NCBI RefSeq assembly: GCF_030063445.1
Contig: NZ_JASITD010000001.1
Location: 124,001 to 188,000, forward strand
DNA length: 64,000 nucleotides
Direction: 5' to 3'
DNA from: Hymenobacter sp. H14-R3
GTDB lineage: Bacteria; Bacteroidota; Bacteroidia; Cytophagales; Hymenobacteraceae
The notes beneath the pieces are model-generated. The model searched no databases. It had not been told where the DNA came from and saw nothing but the letters and a program-made list of their open reading frames with translations. Shown piece by piece: positions 8,036-17,843 of this stretch (positions are counted from its first letter, which is position 1; each line of letters begins with the position of its first letter). The position numbers were made by a program, and so were the translations under genes.

Positions 8036-8764
8036 ATGGCACTGTCACGGCTTTTACGCATTTGGTGGGGAGGTGTGCTGATAACCAGCTCGCTGGGGGC
8101 GCTCGCGCAAACGGCCCCGCCCACCGATTCGCTACTGCTGGCCGCCCACCGCACGGTGGCCGTGCTGCCCTTCGAGGCCACGGTGCAGCTGGTGCAGATG
8201 CGCGACCTGATTTACGGCAGCAGCACCGCCACCTCCGTTGCCAACCGGCAGCAGCAGCCGGTGCCCCCGGATGCGGCCCAGCAGCAGAAGCAGATGGAGG
8301 TAGCTTATCAAATGCAGGCCTATACCCTGATGCAGCTGCAAGAAAAAATACCCCGCCACGGCTACCGCGTGCAGTGGCAGCCAGTGGAGGAAACCAACCG
8401 CCGCCTGGATGCGGCCGGCATCACCTACGCCGAGCTGGCCCGGCAGCCGCTGAGCCGCCTGCAACAGGTGCTGGGGGTAGATGCGCTGCTAACGGGCCAG
8501 GTGATGCTGTACCAGCCCATTCCGAAAAGCATGGCCCTGGCGCTGCGCATGATGAGCAACGAGCCGCTGCTCTACGGCCCCAGTACCGTGCCCCCCAGCC
8601 AAACGGAAGCCAGCCTGGCCCTCTACGACTGCGCCAGCAACCGCCAGGTGTGGCAGTTCGACTTCGGCCGCACGGGGGCCAATGCCCTGGGGCCGGCGCG
8701 CCTGGCCCCGCGCCTGGTGAAGGCCGCCCTACCTTCGCTGCCTTATTGCCAACGAGTAAAATAG
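8036..8764 (+). CDS. Exported protein of unknown function
   Basis: 242 residues from the ATG at 8036, which gives a proper signal peptide (MALSRLLRIWWGG to LGALAQ). The open frame extends further upstream to 7904, overlapping the previous gene, but that part is not credible. The mature part begins with a strand VAVLPFEATVQL reminiscent of the start of CsgG/TolB-type surface-lipoprotein folds, then a Gln-rich helix (about 80-110), the LLTGQVMLYQP strand and a VWQFDFGRTG strand. This pattern suggests a CsgG- or GNA1162-like periplasmic fold, but there is no lipobox cysteine. The specific role is unknown. Confidence 0.6.
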   Translation: MALSRLLRIWWGGVLITSSLGALAQTAPPTDSLLLAAHRTVAVLPFEATVQLVQMRDLIYGSSTATSVANRQQQPVPPDAAQQQKQMEVAYQMQAYTLMQLQEKIPRHGYRVQWQPVEETNRRLDAAGITYAELARQPLSRLQQVLGVDALLTGQVMLYQPIPKSMALALRMMSNEPLLYGPSTVPPSQTEASLALYDCASNRQVWQFDFGRTGANALGPARLAPRLVKAALPSLPYCQRVK

Positions 8765-8872
8765 TAACCATTAGCTGCTTTTTAGTACGAACAGCTGCTT
8801 TTTTCACTTCTCCGGCAGCGGCCCACGCGCCCCCGGTTCTCACGTTTTAATTTTTTTTTTACTTTTTGCCCC

Positions 8873-11860
8873 ATGCGTTACAAAGGACTCATTATCACGC
8901 TCACAGTCATCGTTTCGGTGCTGTGCGCGTACTTCCTCTTCTTCACCTACGTCTCGCGCGGGGTGCAGCAGAAGGCGGTGAACTACGCCACGCGCAATGG
9001 CGAGCTTAGCGAAATCAAGCGCCAGCATTACCTCGATTCGGTGTGGCGCGCGCCGGTATTCGGCTCCTATACCTACCGCGATGTGAAGCAGAGCGAGCTG
9101 GGCCTGGGCCTCGACCTGAAGGGCGGCATGCACGTGACGCTGGAAGTATCGCCGGTGGAAATCGTGCGCGCCATGGCCGGCAACTCCAAAGACCCTGCTT
9201 TCAACAAAGCCATCGAACTGGCCCAGCAGCGCCAGAAGACGAACTCGGGCACGGCCTTCACCACCCTGTTTTACCAGGCGTACCAGGAAACCGCGCCCAA
9301 CGTACCACTGAACCGCATCTTTACCAACTCGGTAAACAAGGACCGCAAAATCGACCTCAACAGCTCGGACAGCAAAGTGCTGTCGGCCATCAACAAAGAG
9401 GAAGAAGACGCCATCGACCGCTCGTTTGACATCCTGCGCAAGCGCGTGGATAAGTTTGGCGTAAACCAGCCCAACATTCAGCGTGTGAAGGGCACCGGCC
9501 GCATCCAGGTCGAGCTACCCGGCGTAGACAACCCCGAGCGCGTGCGCAAGCTGCTGCAAGGCCAAGCCAAGCTGGAATTTTATGAAGTGTGGCCCCAGAA
9601 TGAGGTGACGCCCTACCTGGCCCAGCTCGACCAGGTGCTGACGGCTAAGGAGAAGGCTGCCGTTGCTACGCCAGCTACGGCCGCTACCCCGACCGCCGCT
9701 GCTACCGCCGGCGACACGACTTCGCTAGCTGCTCAGTTGGCTAAGAAAACCCCCGCTACTGCGGCCAAAACCGACTCGGCCGCGGCCCAGAAGGGTGGCG
9801 TGCTGGCCCGCTTGCTCACCATGCCCGGCTCGCTGGGCGTGAACCTGAGCGACACCGCCCGCATGAACGTGGTACTGCGCTCGGAAGAAGCCCGCAGCAT
9901 CATGCCCCCCAACATGGCGCTGCTGTACCTCAACAAGCCCATCGACGCCAACGGCCAGCAGTTTCTGCGCCTCGTGGCCGTAAAGAAAGACCGCACCGGC
10001 ACCATTGCCGCGCCCATCAGCGGCGAGGTGGTGAGCGATGCCCGCCAGGACTACGACCAGACCGGCCGCCCCGAGGTGAGCATGAGCATGAACCCCACCG
10101 GTGCCCGCAAGTGGCAGAAAATGACCGGTGCCAACATCGGCAAGCAAGTGGCCGTGGTGCTCGACGACGTAGTTTATTCGGACCCCGTGGTGCAGAGCGA
10201 AATCTCGGGGGGCAACACCAGCATTTCGGGCAACTTTTCCATCGACGAGGCCCAGGACCTGGCCCAAGTGCTGAAAGCCGGCAAGCTGCCCGCCCCTACC
10301 CGCATTGTGGAAGAAGCCGTAGTGGGCCCCTCGCTCGGCAAGGAAGCCATCAACCAGGGCCTGTACTCGTCGCTGGCGGGCCTGCTGATTATCATGGTCT
10401 TCATGGCTATGTACTACGGCCGCGCCGGCCTCGTGGCCGATGCTGCTTTGCTCTTCAACATGTTCCTGATTTTGGGCGTGCTGGCGCAGTTTGGCACCGC
10501 CCTGACTTTGCCCGGCATTGCTGGTCTGATTCTGGTAATCGCCTCGTCGGTGGATGCTAACGTATTGATATTTGAGCGGATACGCGAAGAGCTTGACCAT
10601 GGCTTGTCGCTGCACGACGCGGTGAACGCCGGTTACAACCGCGCATTCTCGGCCATCTTCGACTCGAACGTGACCACCATGCTCATCGCCATCATCCTGG
10701 GCTTCTTCGGCACGGGCCCGGTCCAGAGCTTCGCCGTTACGCTTGGTATTGGTGTGCTAACGTCCTTTTTGTCAGCAGTTTATGTATCGCGCCTTATTAT
10801 TGAGGCACTCATTAAGGGCAAGACCACGAGCAGCATTACATTCTCGACCTTCCTCTCGCGCAACCTGTTTCAGAACGTGAACTTCGACATCGTGGGCAAG
10901 CGCAAAATTGCCTACACCGTTTCAACCGTCATTATCGTGACGGGCTTCGTACTCATGTACTTCCAGGGCGGCCCCAACCTGGGCGTCGATTTCAAGGGTG
11001 GCCGCTCCTACGTAGTTGATTTCAACAAGCAGATGGTGGCCTCCGACGTGCGCAACACCCTGGAGTCCACCTTCAAAGGCACGGGCCTCGAAGTGAAGCA
11101 GTACGGCAGCCCCGACCGCCTGCGCATCACCACCAGCTACCTGGCCGAGGATGAAAGCCAGACCGCCGACAAAACTGTGGCCGACGCCCTCAACCAAGGC
11201 CTCGACAAATACAAGGCCGATGCGCCGGTTATCCAATCGACCTCCAAAGTAGGTGCTACCATCGCCGACGACATCAAGCGCACCTCGTTCCTGAGCCTGG
11301 CGCTCACGCTGCTCGGCATCTTCGTCTACGTGCTGTTCCGCTTCGATAAGTGGCAGTACTCGATGGCCGCCGTGGTGGCCCTCTTCCACGATGCGCTGCT
11401 GGTAATTGCCTGCTACCCCATCGCGGCGGCCTTCGGCCTGAAGTACGAAATGGACCAGATTTTCGTGGCGGCCGTGCTCTCCATCATCGGCTTCTCGATG
11501 AATGACACGGTGGTTATCTACGACCGGATTCGCGAGTACCTGCGCAACGACCCCAAGCTGACCTTCGCCCAGGTGGTGAACCCGGCCCTGAACTCGACGT
11601 TCTCGCGCACCATGATTACGTTCACCACCATCTTCCTGGTAGTCGTGGTGCTCTACATCTTCGGGGGTGAAACGCTGCGCTCGTTCTCGTTTGCCATGAT
11701 TATCGGCATCGTCATCGGCACGTATTCGTCGCTGTTCATCGCCACGCCCATCATCCTCGATACCTACGGTAAGAAGGAGGAGCGCGAGCGCAAAGCCGCC
11801 GGCGAAACCATCACCGAACTGCCTGGCTCGGCACCCAAGCTGCGCCCGACCACCGTGTAG
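8873..11860 (+). CDS. secDF: Protein translocase SecDF (fused SecD and SecF)
   Basis: Inner-membrane RND-type subunit that uses proton motive force to pull preproteins through SecYEG. 995 residues: TM1 at about 7-29; SecD motif LGLDLKGGMHV near 77; the P1 periplasmic domain interrupted by an Ala/Thr-rich low-complexity insert at about 262-310; the SecD TM cluster at about 500-640 with SSVDANVLIFERIREEL; then SecF from about 670 with NLGVDFKGGRSYVV and a second TM cluster with GFSMNDTVVIYDRIREYLR. The SecD-SecF fusion is normal for Bacteroidota. Its start follows a TACTTTTTG box by only a few bases. It has its own terminator at 11883. Confidence 0.97.
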   Translation: MRYKGLIITLTVIVSVLCAYFLFFTYVSRGVQQKAVNYATRNGELSEIKRQHYLDSVWRAPVFGSYTYRDVKQSELGLGLDLKGGMHVTLEVSPVEIVRAMAGNSKDPAFNKAIELAQQRQKTNSGTAFTTLFYQAYQETAPNVPLNRIFTNSVNKDRKIDLNSSDSKVLSAINKEEEDAIDRSFDILRKRVDKFGVNQPNIQRVKGTGRIQVELPGVDNPERVRKLLQGQAKLEFYEVWPQNEVTPYLAQLDQVLTAKEKAAVATPATAATPTAAATAGDTTSLAAQLAKKTPATAAKTDSAAAQKGGVLARLLTMPGSLGVNLSDTARMNVVLRSEEARSIMPPNMALLYLNKPIDANGQQFLRLVAVKKDRTGTIAAPISGEVVSDARQDYDQTGRPEVSMSMNPTGARKWQKMTGANIGKQVAVVLDDVVYSDPVVQSEISGGNTSISGNFSIDEAQDLAQVLKAGKLPAPTRIVEEAVVGPSLGKEAINQGLYSSLAGLLIIMVFMAMYYGRAGLVADAALLFNMFLILGVLAQFGTALTLPGIAGLILVIASSVDANVLIFERIREELDHGLSLHDAVNAGYNRAFSAIFDSNVTTMLIAIILGFFGTGPVQSFAVTLGIGVLTSFLSAVYVSRLIIEALIKGKTTSSITFSTFLSRNLFQNVNFDIVGKRKIAYTVSTVIIVTGFVLMYFQGGPNLGVDFKGGRSYVVDFNKQMVASDVRNTLESTFKGTGLEVKQYGSPDRLRITTSYLAEDESQTADKTVADALNQGLDKYKADAPVIQSTSKVGATIADDIKRTSFLSLALTLLGIFVYVLFRFDKWQYSMAAVVALFHDALLVIACYPIAAAFGLKYEMDQIFVAAVLSIIGFSMNDTVVIYDRIREYLRNDPKLTFAQVVNPALNSTFSRTMITFTTIFLVVVVLYIFGGETLRSFSFAMIIGIVIGTYSSLFIATPIILDTYGKKEERERKAAGETITELPGSAPKLRPTTV

Positions 11861-11882
11861 CGAACCCATTTTTTTCTTACCC

Positions 11883-11918
11883 AAAGAGCCCGGCCCTCCA
11901 GCCGGGCTCTTTGCTTTT
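11883..11918 (+). terminator. Terminator of secDF
   Basis: Perfect 12-base arms (AAAGAGCCCGGC and its complement) with a six-base loop and a T-rich tail, starting 22 bases after the secDF stop. Confidence 0.9.
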
Positions 11919-12271
11919 GTGGCTAGGCCGCTGCTACCGCCCGCTTACGGCTGGGAGCAATGGGCCGTTTACCCAGCAAAAAGGCGTGATGGGCGAAAAT
12001 CACACTTTTATCTGCTGCTCAATCCTAGTTTTGACTCTCTGCGTAGGTTGCACTCATAAAAGTTTACCGCACACACAGAACTGAAGTTAAATCCTCCCCA
12101 AGTGAGCTACCCCGCCCACACTGAGCCCAGCCGGTTTTACCTCTGCTGCCCTTCAGGGCAGAGATAGACGACTTAGGTAGCCCGCTGATTTCTTCAGCTA
12201 AAGCGCAGCTCAAATCTTGTTTTAGCATAAATTTCTCAAGAATTCATCTCATTTCTAAATTCTCTACTTCT
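11919..12271. other. Intergenic region before the cytochrome-like gene
   Basis: About 350 bases with lower G+C than the neighbouring genes. I find no convincing reading frame, RNA gene or long inverted repeat. It probably holds the promoter of the exported trio, but no exact TAnnTTTG box with a TTG could be chosen. Confidence 0.5.
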
Positions 12272-12709
12272 GTGAAAATCCCTACTTTTCGGGCTACCTG
12301 GCGGGCAAGCGGTCTACTAGTAGCCATGGCGGGGCTGGCCCTGGCTACCGGCTGCTCCTACACCAATGGGTACACGGAGCCGGTGACCTGCACCACCGTG
12401 CCGGCCACGGTGAGCTATAAGCTGGACGTACTGCCCATATTTAAGGCAGAGTGCTTCCGCTGCCATGATGCGGCCCACTATCAGCTACCTGCGCCGCAGG
12501 GGTCGTCCGGCGCCATGAATATGGAAAGCTTCAGTTCCATCAGCACCTGGACTTCTCCCAAAACGGGCATCAATGGGGTGAGCTACATGGTAGGATGCAT
12601 CCGGCACGACGCAGGCTTCATTGCCATGCCCTACGATGGCGGTAAGCTCGATGCTTGCGAAATCGCAACTATCAAAGCCTGGGTCGATGCTGGCGCGCAA
12701 AACAACTGA
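12272..12709 (+). CDS. Cytochrome c-like lipoprotein with one CxxCH motif
   Basis: 145 residues starting at GTG 12272. A lipobox LALATGC puts the lipidated cysteine near residue 28, so the protein should be anchored to a membrane and face outward. After the lipobox there is a DVLPIFKAECFRCHDAA segment, with the haem-binding C-F-R-C-H at about 55-59, as in small planctomycete-type or Bacteroidota cytochromes of the DUF/PSCyt1 style (VLPIF-x-x-x-C-x-x-CH). A late IKAWVDAGAQNN ends the protein in the way such domains do; methionines near residue 115 (IAMPYDGG) could be the distal ligand. Leads an apparent three-gene unit with YceI and DUF5777. Confidence 0.75.
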   Translation: MKIPTFRATWRASGLLVAMAGLALATGCSYTNGYTEPVTCTTVPATVSYKLDVLPIFKAECFRCHDAAHYQLPAPQGSSGAMNMESFSSISTWTSPKTGINGVSYMVGCIRHDAGFIAMPYDGGKLDACEIATIKAWVDAGAQNN

Positions 12710-12762
12710 CCAGTGCCAGCACCATCAGGTATCCCATTATTTTTCAGCTCAATACCTTAGGT

Positions 12763-13371
12763 ATGCCTAAACTACTACTTCGCGGGAAGCGGCTGAGTGG
12801 GCTGTTACTAGGGCTCCTGCTGGGGCTGGCCAGCCCCAACAGGGCCTGGGCGCAGAGCAAATACATGACCCGCGCCGGCCACATTTCTTTCTTTTCGGCC
12901 TCCATTATGGAGGATATTGAGGCCCGCAACGACAAGGCGGCAGCCGTGTTTGACCTGGGTACGGGCCAGGTTGCTTTTTCGGTACCCATTCATGAGTTTC
13001 AGTTCAAGCGCACCCTTATGCAGGAGCACTTCAACGAGAACTACATGGAATCGGAAAAGTACCCCAAAGCCACCTTCACTGGCCAGCTGCTCAACGCGGC
13101 TCAGTTGCTTAAGCAGCTGCATACAGCCACCCAAACCGTAGAGGTGGAGGGCAACCTGACTATGCACGGAGTAACGCATAAAGCCATAGTAACCGGCACG
13201 TTACAGCTGCGTGATGGCCAGTTGGTAGTGTTTGCCTACTTCAACATTGCGCCCGCCGACTTCTCCATCGACATTCCGCTGCTAGTGCGCGAGCACATTG
13301 CCAAGTCGGTGAGCGTACGCATCAACCTCACGTGCGACGCAGTGACGCCCGCGCTCGTAGCGCAGCCCTAA
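12763..13371 (+). CDS. YceI family exported protein
   Basis: 202 residues from the ATG at 12763, with a signal peptide ending WAQ at about 29. The mature part has the lipocalin-like YceI layout: a first strand YMTRAGHISFFS, a FDLGTGQVAFSVPIHEFQF segment, the conserved YMESEKYPKATFTG motif, and GNLTMHGVTHKAIVTGTL. YceI proteins bind isoprenoid-type lipids in a beta barrel in the periplasm. It sits 53 bases after the cytochrome-like gene and 42 before the DUF5777 gene, so co-transcription is likely. A start further upstream at 12655 would overlap the cytochrome gene and lacks a signal peptide. Confidence 0.88.
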   Translation: MPKLLLRGKRLSGLLLGLLLGLASPNRAWAQSKYMTRAGHISFFSASIMEDIEARNDKAAAVFDLGTGQVAFSVPIHEFQFKRTLMQEHFNENYMESEKYPKATFTGQLLNAAQLLKQLHTATQTVEVEGNLTMHGVTHKAIVTGTLQLRDGQLVVFAYFNIAPADFSIDIPLLVREHIAKSVSVRINLTCDAVTPALVAQP

Positions 13372-13413
13372 AAAGCCTCATTTTTCCTTCTTTACTACTA
13401 TAAAGCTTTTGTT

Positions 13414-14334
13414 ATGAAAAAAACCACTACTACTTGGGGCCGCGCCGTGAAGCTGGGCTTGCTGCTGGCGGTGGGGGCCACTTCGGCCGCCCACGCCCAG
13501 GCCGACTTACTAGGTCAGCTGGAGCAGGACACCAAAAAGAACGCCCCCTCCCAACTAGTCGATGCTACCTTCAAAAGCACCCGCCTCATCAACGGCCACA
13601 CCGTGCAAACGCCCGGCGAGGGCACGCTTGTCTTCCTGATTTCCCACCGCATCGGGCCGTTTAACAGCGGGTCGTACGAGTTTTTTGGCCTCGACCAGGC
13701 CCGCATCCGCATTGCGCTGGAGTACGCCGTAACCGACCGCTTCGAAGTGGGCGTGGGACGCTCCTCGCTGAACAAGGTGGTCGATGGCTTTCTCAAGTAC
13801 AAAGCCCTTCAGCAGAGCACGGGCACGCACGCCATGCCGGTTTCGGTAACGCTATTTAGCTCGGCGGCCATTACTACCCTGCGTTACGACGATGGCCGCG
13901 ACCACACGCTGCCTTTGCGCACGGCCTATACTTACCAGGCACTGCTGGCGCGCAAATTCAGCTCCAACTTGTCGTTGCAGCTCATGCCCACGCTCATTCA
14001 CCGCAACCTGGTGATGAACGAGGGTGAAAACAACGATATTTACGCCTTGGGCGGCGGCGGGCGCTATAAGCTCAGCAAGCGCTTTTCCCTCAATGCCGAA
14101 TATTACTACGTACTGAGCAAATACACGGCCGACCACTACACCAATGCCGTGGCGCTGGGTGTGGACATCGAAACTGGCGGCCACATCTTTCAGCTCAACC
14201 TGACCAACTCGCCGGGGATGATTGAAAAGCAGTTTATCGGCGAAACGAGCAACAAGGTGTTTGATGGCGGCATTTATTTTGGCTTCAACATCAACCGCAA
14301 CTTCACGGTGAAGCAGCGGCAGCGCAAAATATAA
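13414..14334 (+). CDS. DUF5777 family beta-barrel protein
   Basis: 306 residues with a signal peptide ending AHAQ at about 29. The rest is a run of amphipathic strands with the family's LINGHTVQTPGEGTLVFLISHRIG opening, GVGRSSLNKVVDGFLKYK, MPTLIHRNL and a final strand ending in VKQRQ. It is predicted to be an outer-membrane barrel of unknown role. Following a haem-motif lipoprotein and YceI, it is probably the last gene of the unit, and a strong terminator at 14350 follows. Confidence 0.8.
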   Translation: MKKTTTTWGRAVKLGLLLAVGATSAAHAQADLLGQLEQDTKKNAPSQLVDATFKSTRLINGHTVQTPGEGTLVFLISHRIGPFNSGSYEFFGLDQARIRIALEYAVTDRFEVGVGRSSLNKVVDGFLKYKALQQSTGTHAMPVSVTLFSSAAITTLRYDDGRDHTLPLRTAYTYQALLARKFSSNLSLQLMPTLIHRNLVMNEGENNDIYALGGGGRYKLSKRFSLNAEYYYVLSKYTADHYTNAVALGVDIETGGHIFQLNLTNSPGMIEKQFIGETSNKVFDGGIYFGFNINRNFTVKQRQRKI

Positions 14335-14349
14335 CCGGTTCTACCCACC

Positions 14350-14412
14350 AAAAAAGACGCGATTGGCGCGGCTGCTTCCCCCCGAAGCAACCGCGCCAAT
14401 CGCGTCTTTTTT
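14350..14412 (+). terminator. Very long terminator hairpin after the DUF5777 gene
   Basis: Arms of more than 20 bases (AAAAAAGACGCGATTGGCGC and its complement, extended by a GCTTC/GAAGC inner stem) with flanking A and T runs, so it can stop transcription on either strand. Confidence 0.92.
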
Positions 14413-14623
14413 AGTAAGTTGCTGCCCTATACCTACCTGGCCCAGCCTAGTGGTGCGGCGCTCGGTTTGGCCCCGGCCGCTAAGCCATAAAATGCGTGGT
14501 AAGCTGGCTAGCAATAGCTAATCCTGGTAGCTTTATTACATTTTTTGTCAAATTAACACCTATTCTAAAAATTCAGGAGTAGCAAAGGCCAAAATAGTAT
14601 TAATCGGTTGCTGAGCAGGAAAA

Positions 14624-14631
14624 TACATTTG
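14624..14631 (+). promoter_or_regulatory. -7 box upstream of the SusC gene
   Basis: TACATTTG matches TAnnTTTG exactly, 32 bases before the SusC ATG. The rest of the gap (14413-14623) is AT-rich and I see nothing else in it; no TTG is at the ideal spacing. Confidence 0.4.
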
Positions 14632-14663
14632 TTAGTAGTATTTCCCACTCACCAACCTACCAT

Positions 14664-17600
14664 ATGAAAACCGTTCTACTCGCGGCCTTCCTGGTGCTTA
14701 CGCTGCTGCTGCGTCCGTTTGGCGCGGCCGCCCAAGCGCAGGCAGTTCAGGGCACAGTTAAGGACAACAAAGGCGAACCCGCCATCGGCGCAACGGTTCG
14801 GCTAAAAGCGGGCACGTCCGGCAGCACGGTTGATGCCAACGGCAACTTCCAGCTCACGGTGCCCAGCCTGAACGAGACGCTTATCGTCAGCTTCACGGGC
14901 ATGACCACCCAGGAAGTGCCGCTTAATGGCCGCAGTACCGTAGCCGTAATTCTAGCCGCCTCCGAGCAGGCCCTCAACGACGTAGTGGTTATTGGCTACG
15001 GCACGGCTCGCAAGAGCGACCTCACCGGCTCGGTGGCCTCGGTAACGGGCAAACAGCTGACACAGGTGGCCACTTCCGACCCGGTGCAGGCCCTGCAAGG
15101 GCGGGTAGCGGGCGTCACCATTACCTCCAACAGCGGGCAGCCGGGCTCGGGCACCCGCATCCGGGTGCGGGGCGTGGGCACCATCAACAACAGCGACCCG
15201 CTCTACGTGGTGGATGGCTTCCTGACCTCCGACATCAGCTTTCTGTTGCCGGAGAACATTGAATCGACTGAGATTCTGAAGGATGCCTCGGCCACGGCCA
15301 TCTACGGCTCGCGCGGGGCCAACGGGGTGGTGGTGATTACCACCAAGCACGGCAAGGAGGGCAAGGCGCAGTTTAACCTGAGCAGCTACGTAGGCTTTCA
15401 GCAAATCCGCAAGAAGCTAGACCTGACCACCGCTGCCCAGTATGCGACGCTGGTGAGCGAAGCCTACGCCAACGAGAACAAACCGCTGCCCGCCGACCTG
15501 GCCGCCCAGCTACCCAACGCCATTGCCACCAACGCGCAGGGTACCAACTGGCAGGACCTGGTGAGCCAGCGCGGCATTATTGAAAGCTACAGCCTCTCGG
15601 CAGCGGGCGGCACCGAACAGAACCGCTACCTGGTAAGCGGGGCCTACTTTCAGCAGGACGGCATTGTGAAGAATTCGGGTCTCAAGAAGTACATCGTGCG
15701 CCTCAACGACGACCTGGTGCTGAGCGAGCGCATAAAAGCTGGCCTGTCGGCCACCTTCACCCACTCGCAGCTGCTGGCCAACAGCGCCGGCGGCAACCCG
15801 CTCTTCAACTCCTCCATCACGGCCAGCCCCATCTCGAGCCCCTACAATGCCGATGGGAGCTACGCCTACGACCAGATTACGAGCTTCACGCCCAACCTGG
15901 CGCGGGTTATTGAGGAGCAGCAATACAACAAGACGAGCACCAACGACCTGTTTACCAACGCGTACGTTGATGTGAAGCTAATCAAAGGGCTGTCGTTCCG
16001 CTCTAACTTCGGCATTCGCTACACCAACAACAACCCGCGGGTGTACCTGCCCAAGTATTACCTGGGAGCTAACGACCAGCGGTCCATCAGCTCGCTCCAG
16101 GACACGCGGACGGAGACGGTGGGCTACGTGTGGTCGAATTTTCTAAACTACAGCCTGGACCTGGGCGACAACAGCTCGTTTTCGGCCACGCTGGGCCAGG
16201 AGGCGCAGCAGACCACCTTCAACGGCACCCAGATTACGGCTTTCGATGTGCCAGCCAACGCTGACCTTCAGTATATTACGGCCGCCCGCAACTCGGTGCC
16301 TTCCATTGGGCAGGTGCTGCCCACCGACAACTCGCTGCTGTCTTACTTTGCTAGGGCCAACTACACGTATAAGGACCGGTACCTGCTGACCGGCACCGTG
16401 CGCCTGGACCAGACCTCCAAGTTTCTGCCGTCGGTGCGCCGGGGCGTGTTCCCATCGGTGGGGGCCGGGTGGCGCATCTCGAACGAGGAGTTTTTGAAGA
16501 ACGTAACCGCTATTTCGCTGCTCAAGCTACGGGCCAGCTACGGGGGCGTAGGCAACCAGAACGCCGCCCCCAGCTACGGCTTCGCGTCGGTGGCGCTAAA
16601 CCAGCAGAACTACGTGTTTAACAACACGTTGACCCCTGGCCTAGCCGTGGCGCAGCTAAACAATCCCAATCTGAAGTGGGAAACGGCCATCACCAGCGAT
16701 ATTGGCGTGGACCTGGACCTGCTGGGAAGCAAGCTCTCGTTTACGGCTGACTACTTTGAGCGGCGTACCAAGGACATGATTGCCCTGCTGCCGGTGCCCA
16801 ACTACGTGGGCCAGGGACCACCCGCGGCCAACGTGGCCGCGCTGCGCAACCGTGGCTTAGAACTGGCCCTGACTTACCGCGACGTGATTGGGAAGCTTGG
16901 CTACACGGCCAACGTCAACCTCACGACCATCAACAACCGCATTACTAGCCTGGGTGGGGCTACCCCCATCGCCAGCGGCAACGTGCTAGCGCAATTTGGC
17001 AACACCACGCTCACCGACGTGGGCCGCGAAGTGGCCTACTTCTACGGCTTGGAGGACAAGGGTATCTTTCATAACCAAGGGGAGGTTGACGCTTACAAGA
17101 ATGCCGATGGCTCCCTCATTCAGCCCAATGCCAAGCCCGGCGACGTGAAGTACCAGGACGTGAACGGCGATGGCAAGATTGACCCCACCGACCGCACCTA
17201 CGTGGGTAGCGCTACCCCCCGATTTAGCTACGGGGCCTCCCTGAACCTGACGTACAGCGGCCTCGATTTCCAGGTTCTGCTCTACGGCGTGCAGGGCGCG
17301 GAGGCCGTAAATGCCCCGTCATTTAACCTGCTGAAATCCAGCTCTATCGGTAGCTCCTGGTCGAACTTCTACGCCTCGCGCCTCGACCGCTGGTCGCCTA
17401 GCAACCCTACCTCGGACCAGCCCCGCATGACCTCCGCGAAAACTGACAACGACCTGTTCAGCAGCCGCTACGTGGAAGATGCCAGCTACTTGCGCGTTCG
17501 CAATGTGCAGCTAGGCTACACCCTGCCCACTGACTTGCTCTCTAAATACCAAGTGGGTAGCCTGCGGGTATACGCCTCGGTGGATAACCTGTTCACCATC

Positions 17601-17732
17601 ACCAAGTACACGGGCCTCGACCCCGAAATTTCGGCTTCGGGCTACTACAACAACCCGCTGGCCTACGGCGTGGACTTTGGCAACTACCCGCAGCCGCGCA
17701 CCTACCGCCTGGGCGTTAACGTAAATTTTTAA
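14664..17732 (+). CDS. SusC/RagA family TonB-linked outer-membrane transporter
   Basis: 1022 residues. Signal peptide to about 24; a carboxypeptidase-regulatory-like domain at about 28-110 (VQGTVKDNKGEPAIGATV); TonB plug from about 115 with VVVIGYGTARKSDLTGSV, the SusC-specific start; the GSGTRIRVRGVGTINNSDPLYVVDG block; then a 22-strand barrel ending in an aromatic strand (YRLGVNVNF). Takes up an oligomeric nutrient together with SusD. The substrate cannot be told: no sigma/anti-sigma pair, sensor or hydrolase is next to it. Confidence 0.95.
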   Translation: MKTVLLAAFLVLTLLLRPFGAAAQAQAVQGTVKDNKGEPAIGATVRLKAGTSGSTVDANGNFQLTVPSLNETLIVSFTGMTTQEVPLNGRSTVAVILAASEQALNDVVVIGYGTARKSDLTGSVASVTGKQLTQVATSDPVQALQGRVAGVTITSNSGQPGSGTRIRVRGVGTINNSDPLYVVDGFLTSDISFLLPENIESTEILKDASATAIYGSRGANGVVVITTKHGKEGKAQFNLSSYVGFQQIRKKLDLTTAAQYATLVSEAYANENKPLPADLAAQLPNAIATNAQGTNWQDLVSQRGIIESYSLSAAGGTEQNRYLVSGAYFQQDGIVKNSGLKKYIVRLNDDLVLSERIKAGLSATFTHSQLLANSAGGNPLFNSSITASPISSPYNADGSYAYDQITSFTPNLARVIEEQQYNKTSTNDLFTNAYVDVKLIKGLSFRSNFGIRYTNNNPRVYLPKYYLGANDQRSISSLQDTRTETVGYVWSNFLNYSLDLGDNSSFSATLGQEAQQTTFNGTQITAFDVPANADLQYITAARNSVPSIGQVLPTDNSLLSYFARANYTYKDRYLLTGTVRLDQTSKFLPSVRRGVFPSVGAGWRISNEEFLKNVTAISLLKLRASYGGVGNQNAAPSYGFASVALNQQNYVFNNTLTPGLAVAQLNNPNLKWETAITSDIGVDLDLLGSKLSFTADYFERRTKDMIALLPVPNYVGQGPPAANVAALRNRGLELALTYRDVIGKLGYTANVNLTTINNRITSLGGATPIASGNVLAQFGNTTLTDVGREVAYFYGLEDKGIFHNQGEVDAYKNADGSLIQPNAKPGDVKYQDVNGDGKIDPTDRTYVGSATPRFSYGASLNLTYSGLDFQVLLYGVQGAEAVNAPSFNLLKSSSIGSSWSNFYASRLDRWSPSNPTSDQPRMTSAKTDNDLFSSRYVEDASYLRVRNVQLGYTLPTDLLSKYQVGSLRVYASVDNLFTITKYTGLDPEISASGYYNNPLAYGVDFGNYPQPRTYRLGVNVNF

Positions 17733-17843
17733 CTTGGTGCTTGTTGCCTAGTGCTTGGGACCTGGGACAAGCCAGCGCGGCAGTCGCGGCTGGCTCTTCC
17801 GGCCCCAACCAGCAACCAACTATCAACAATCAGCTATTAACCC

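Noticed and set aside
9650..9800. Ala/Thr-rich stretch in SecDF considered as an insertion
   Set aside because: It is a low-complexity linker in the P1 region with the same G+C as its surroundings and no repeat arms, so it does not look like a mobile insertion.
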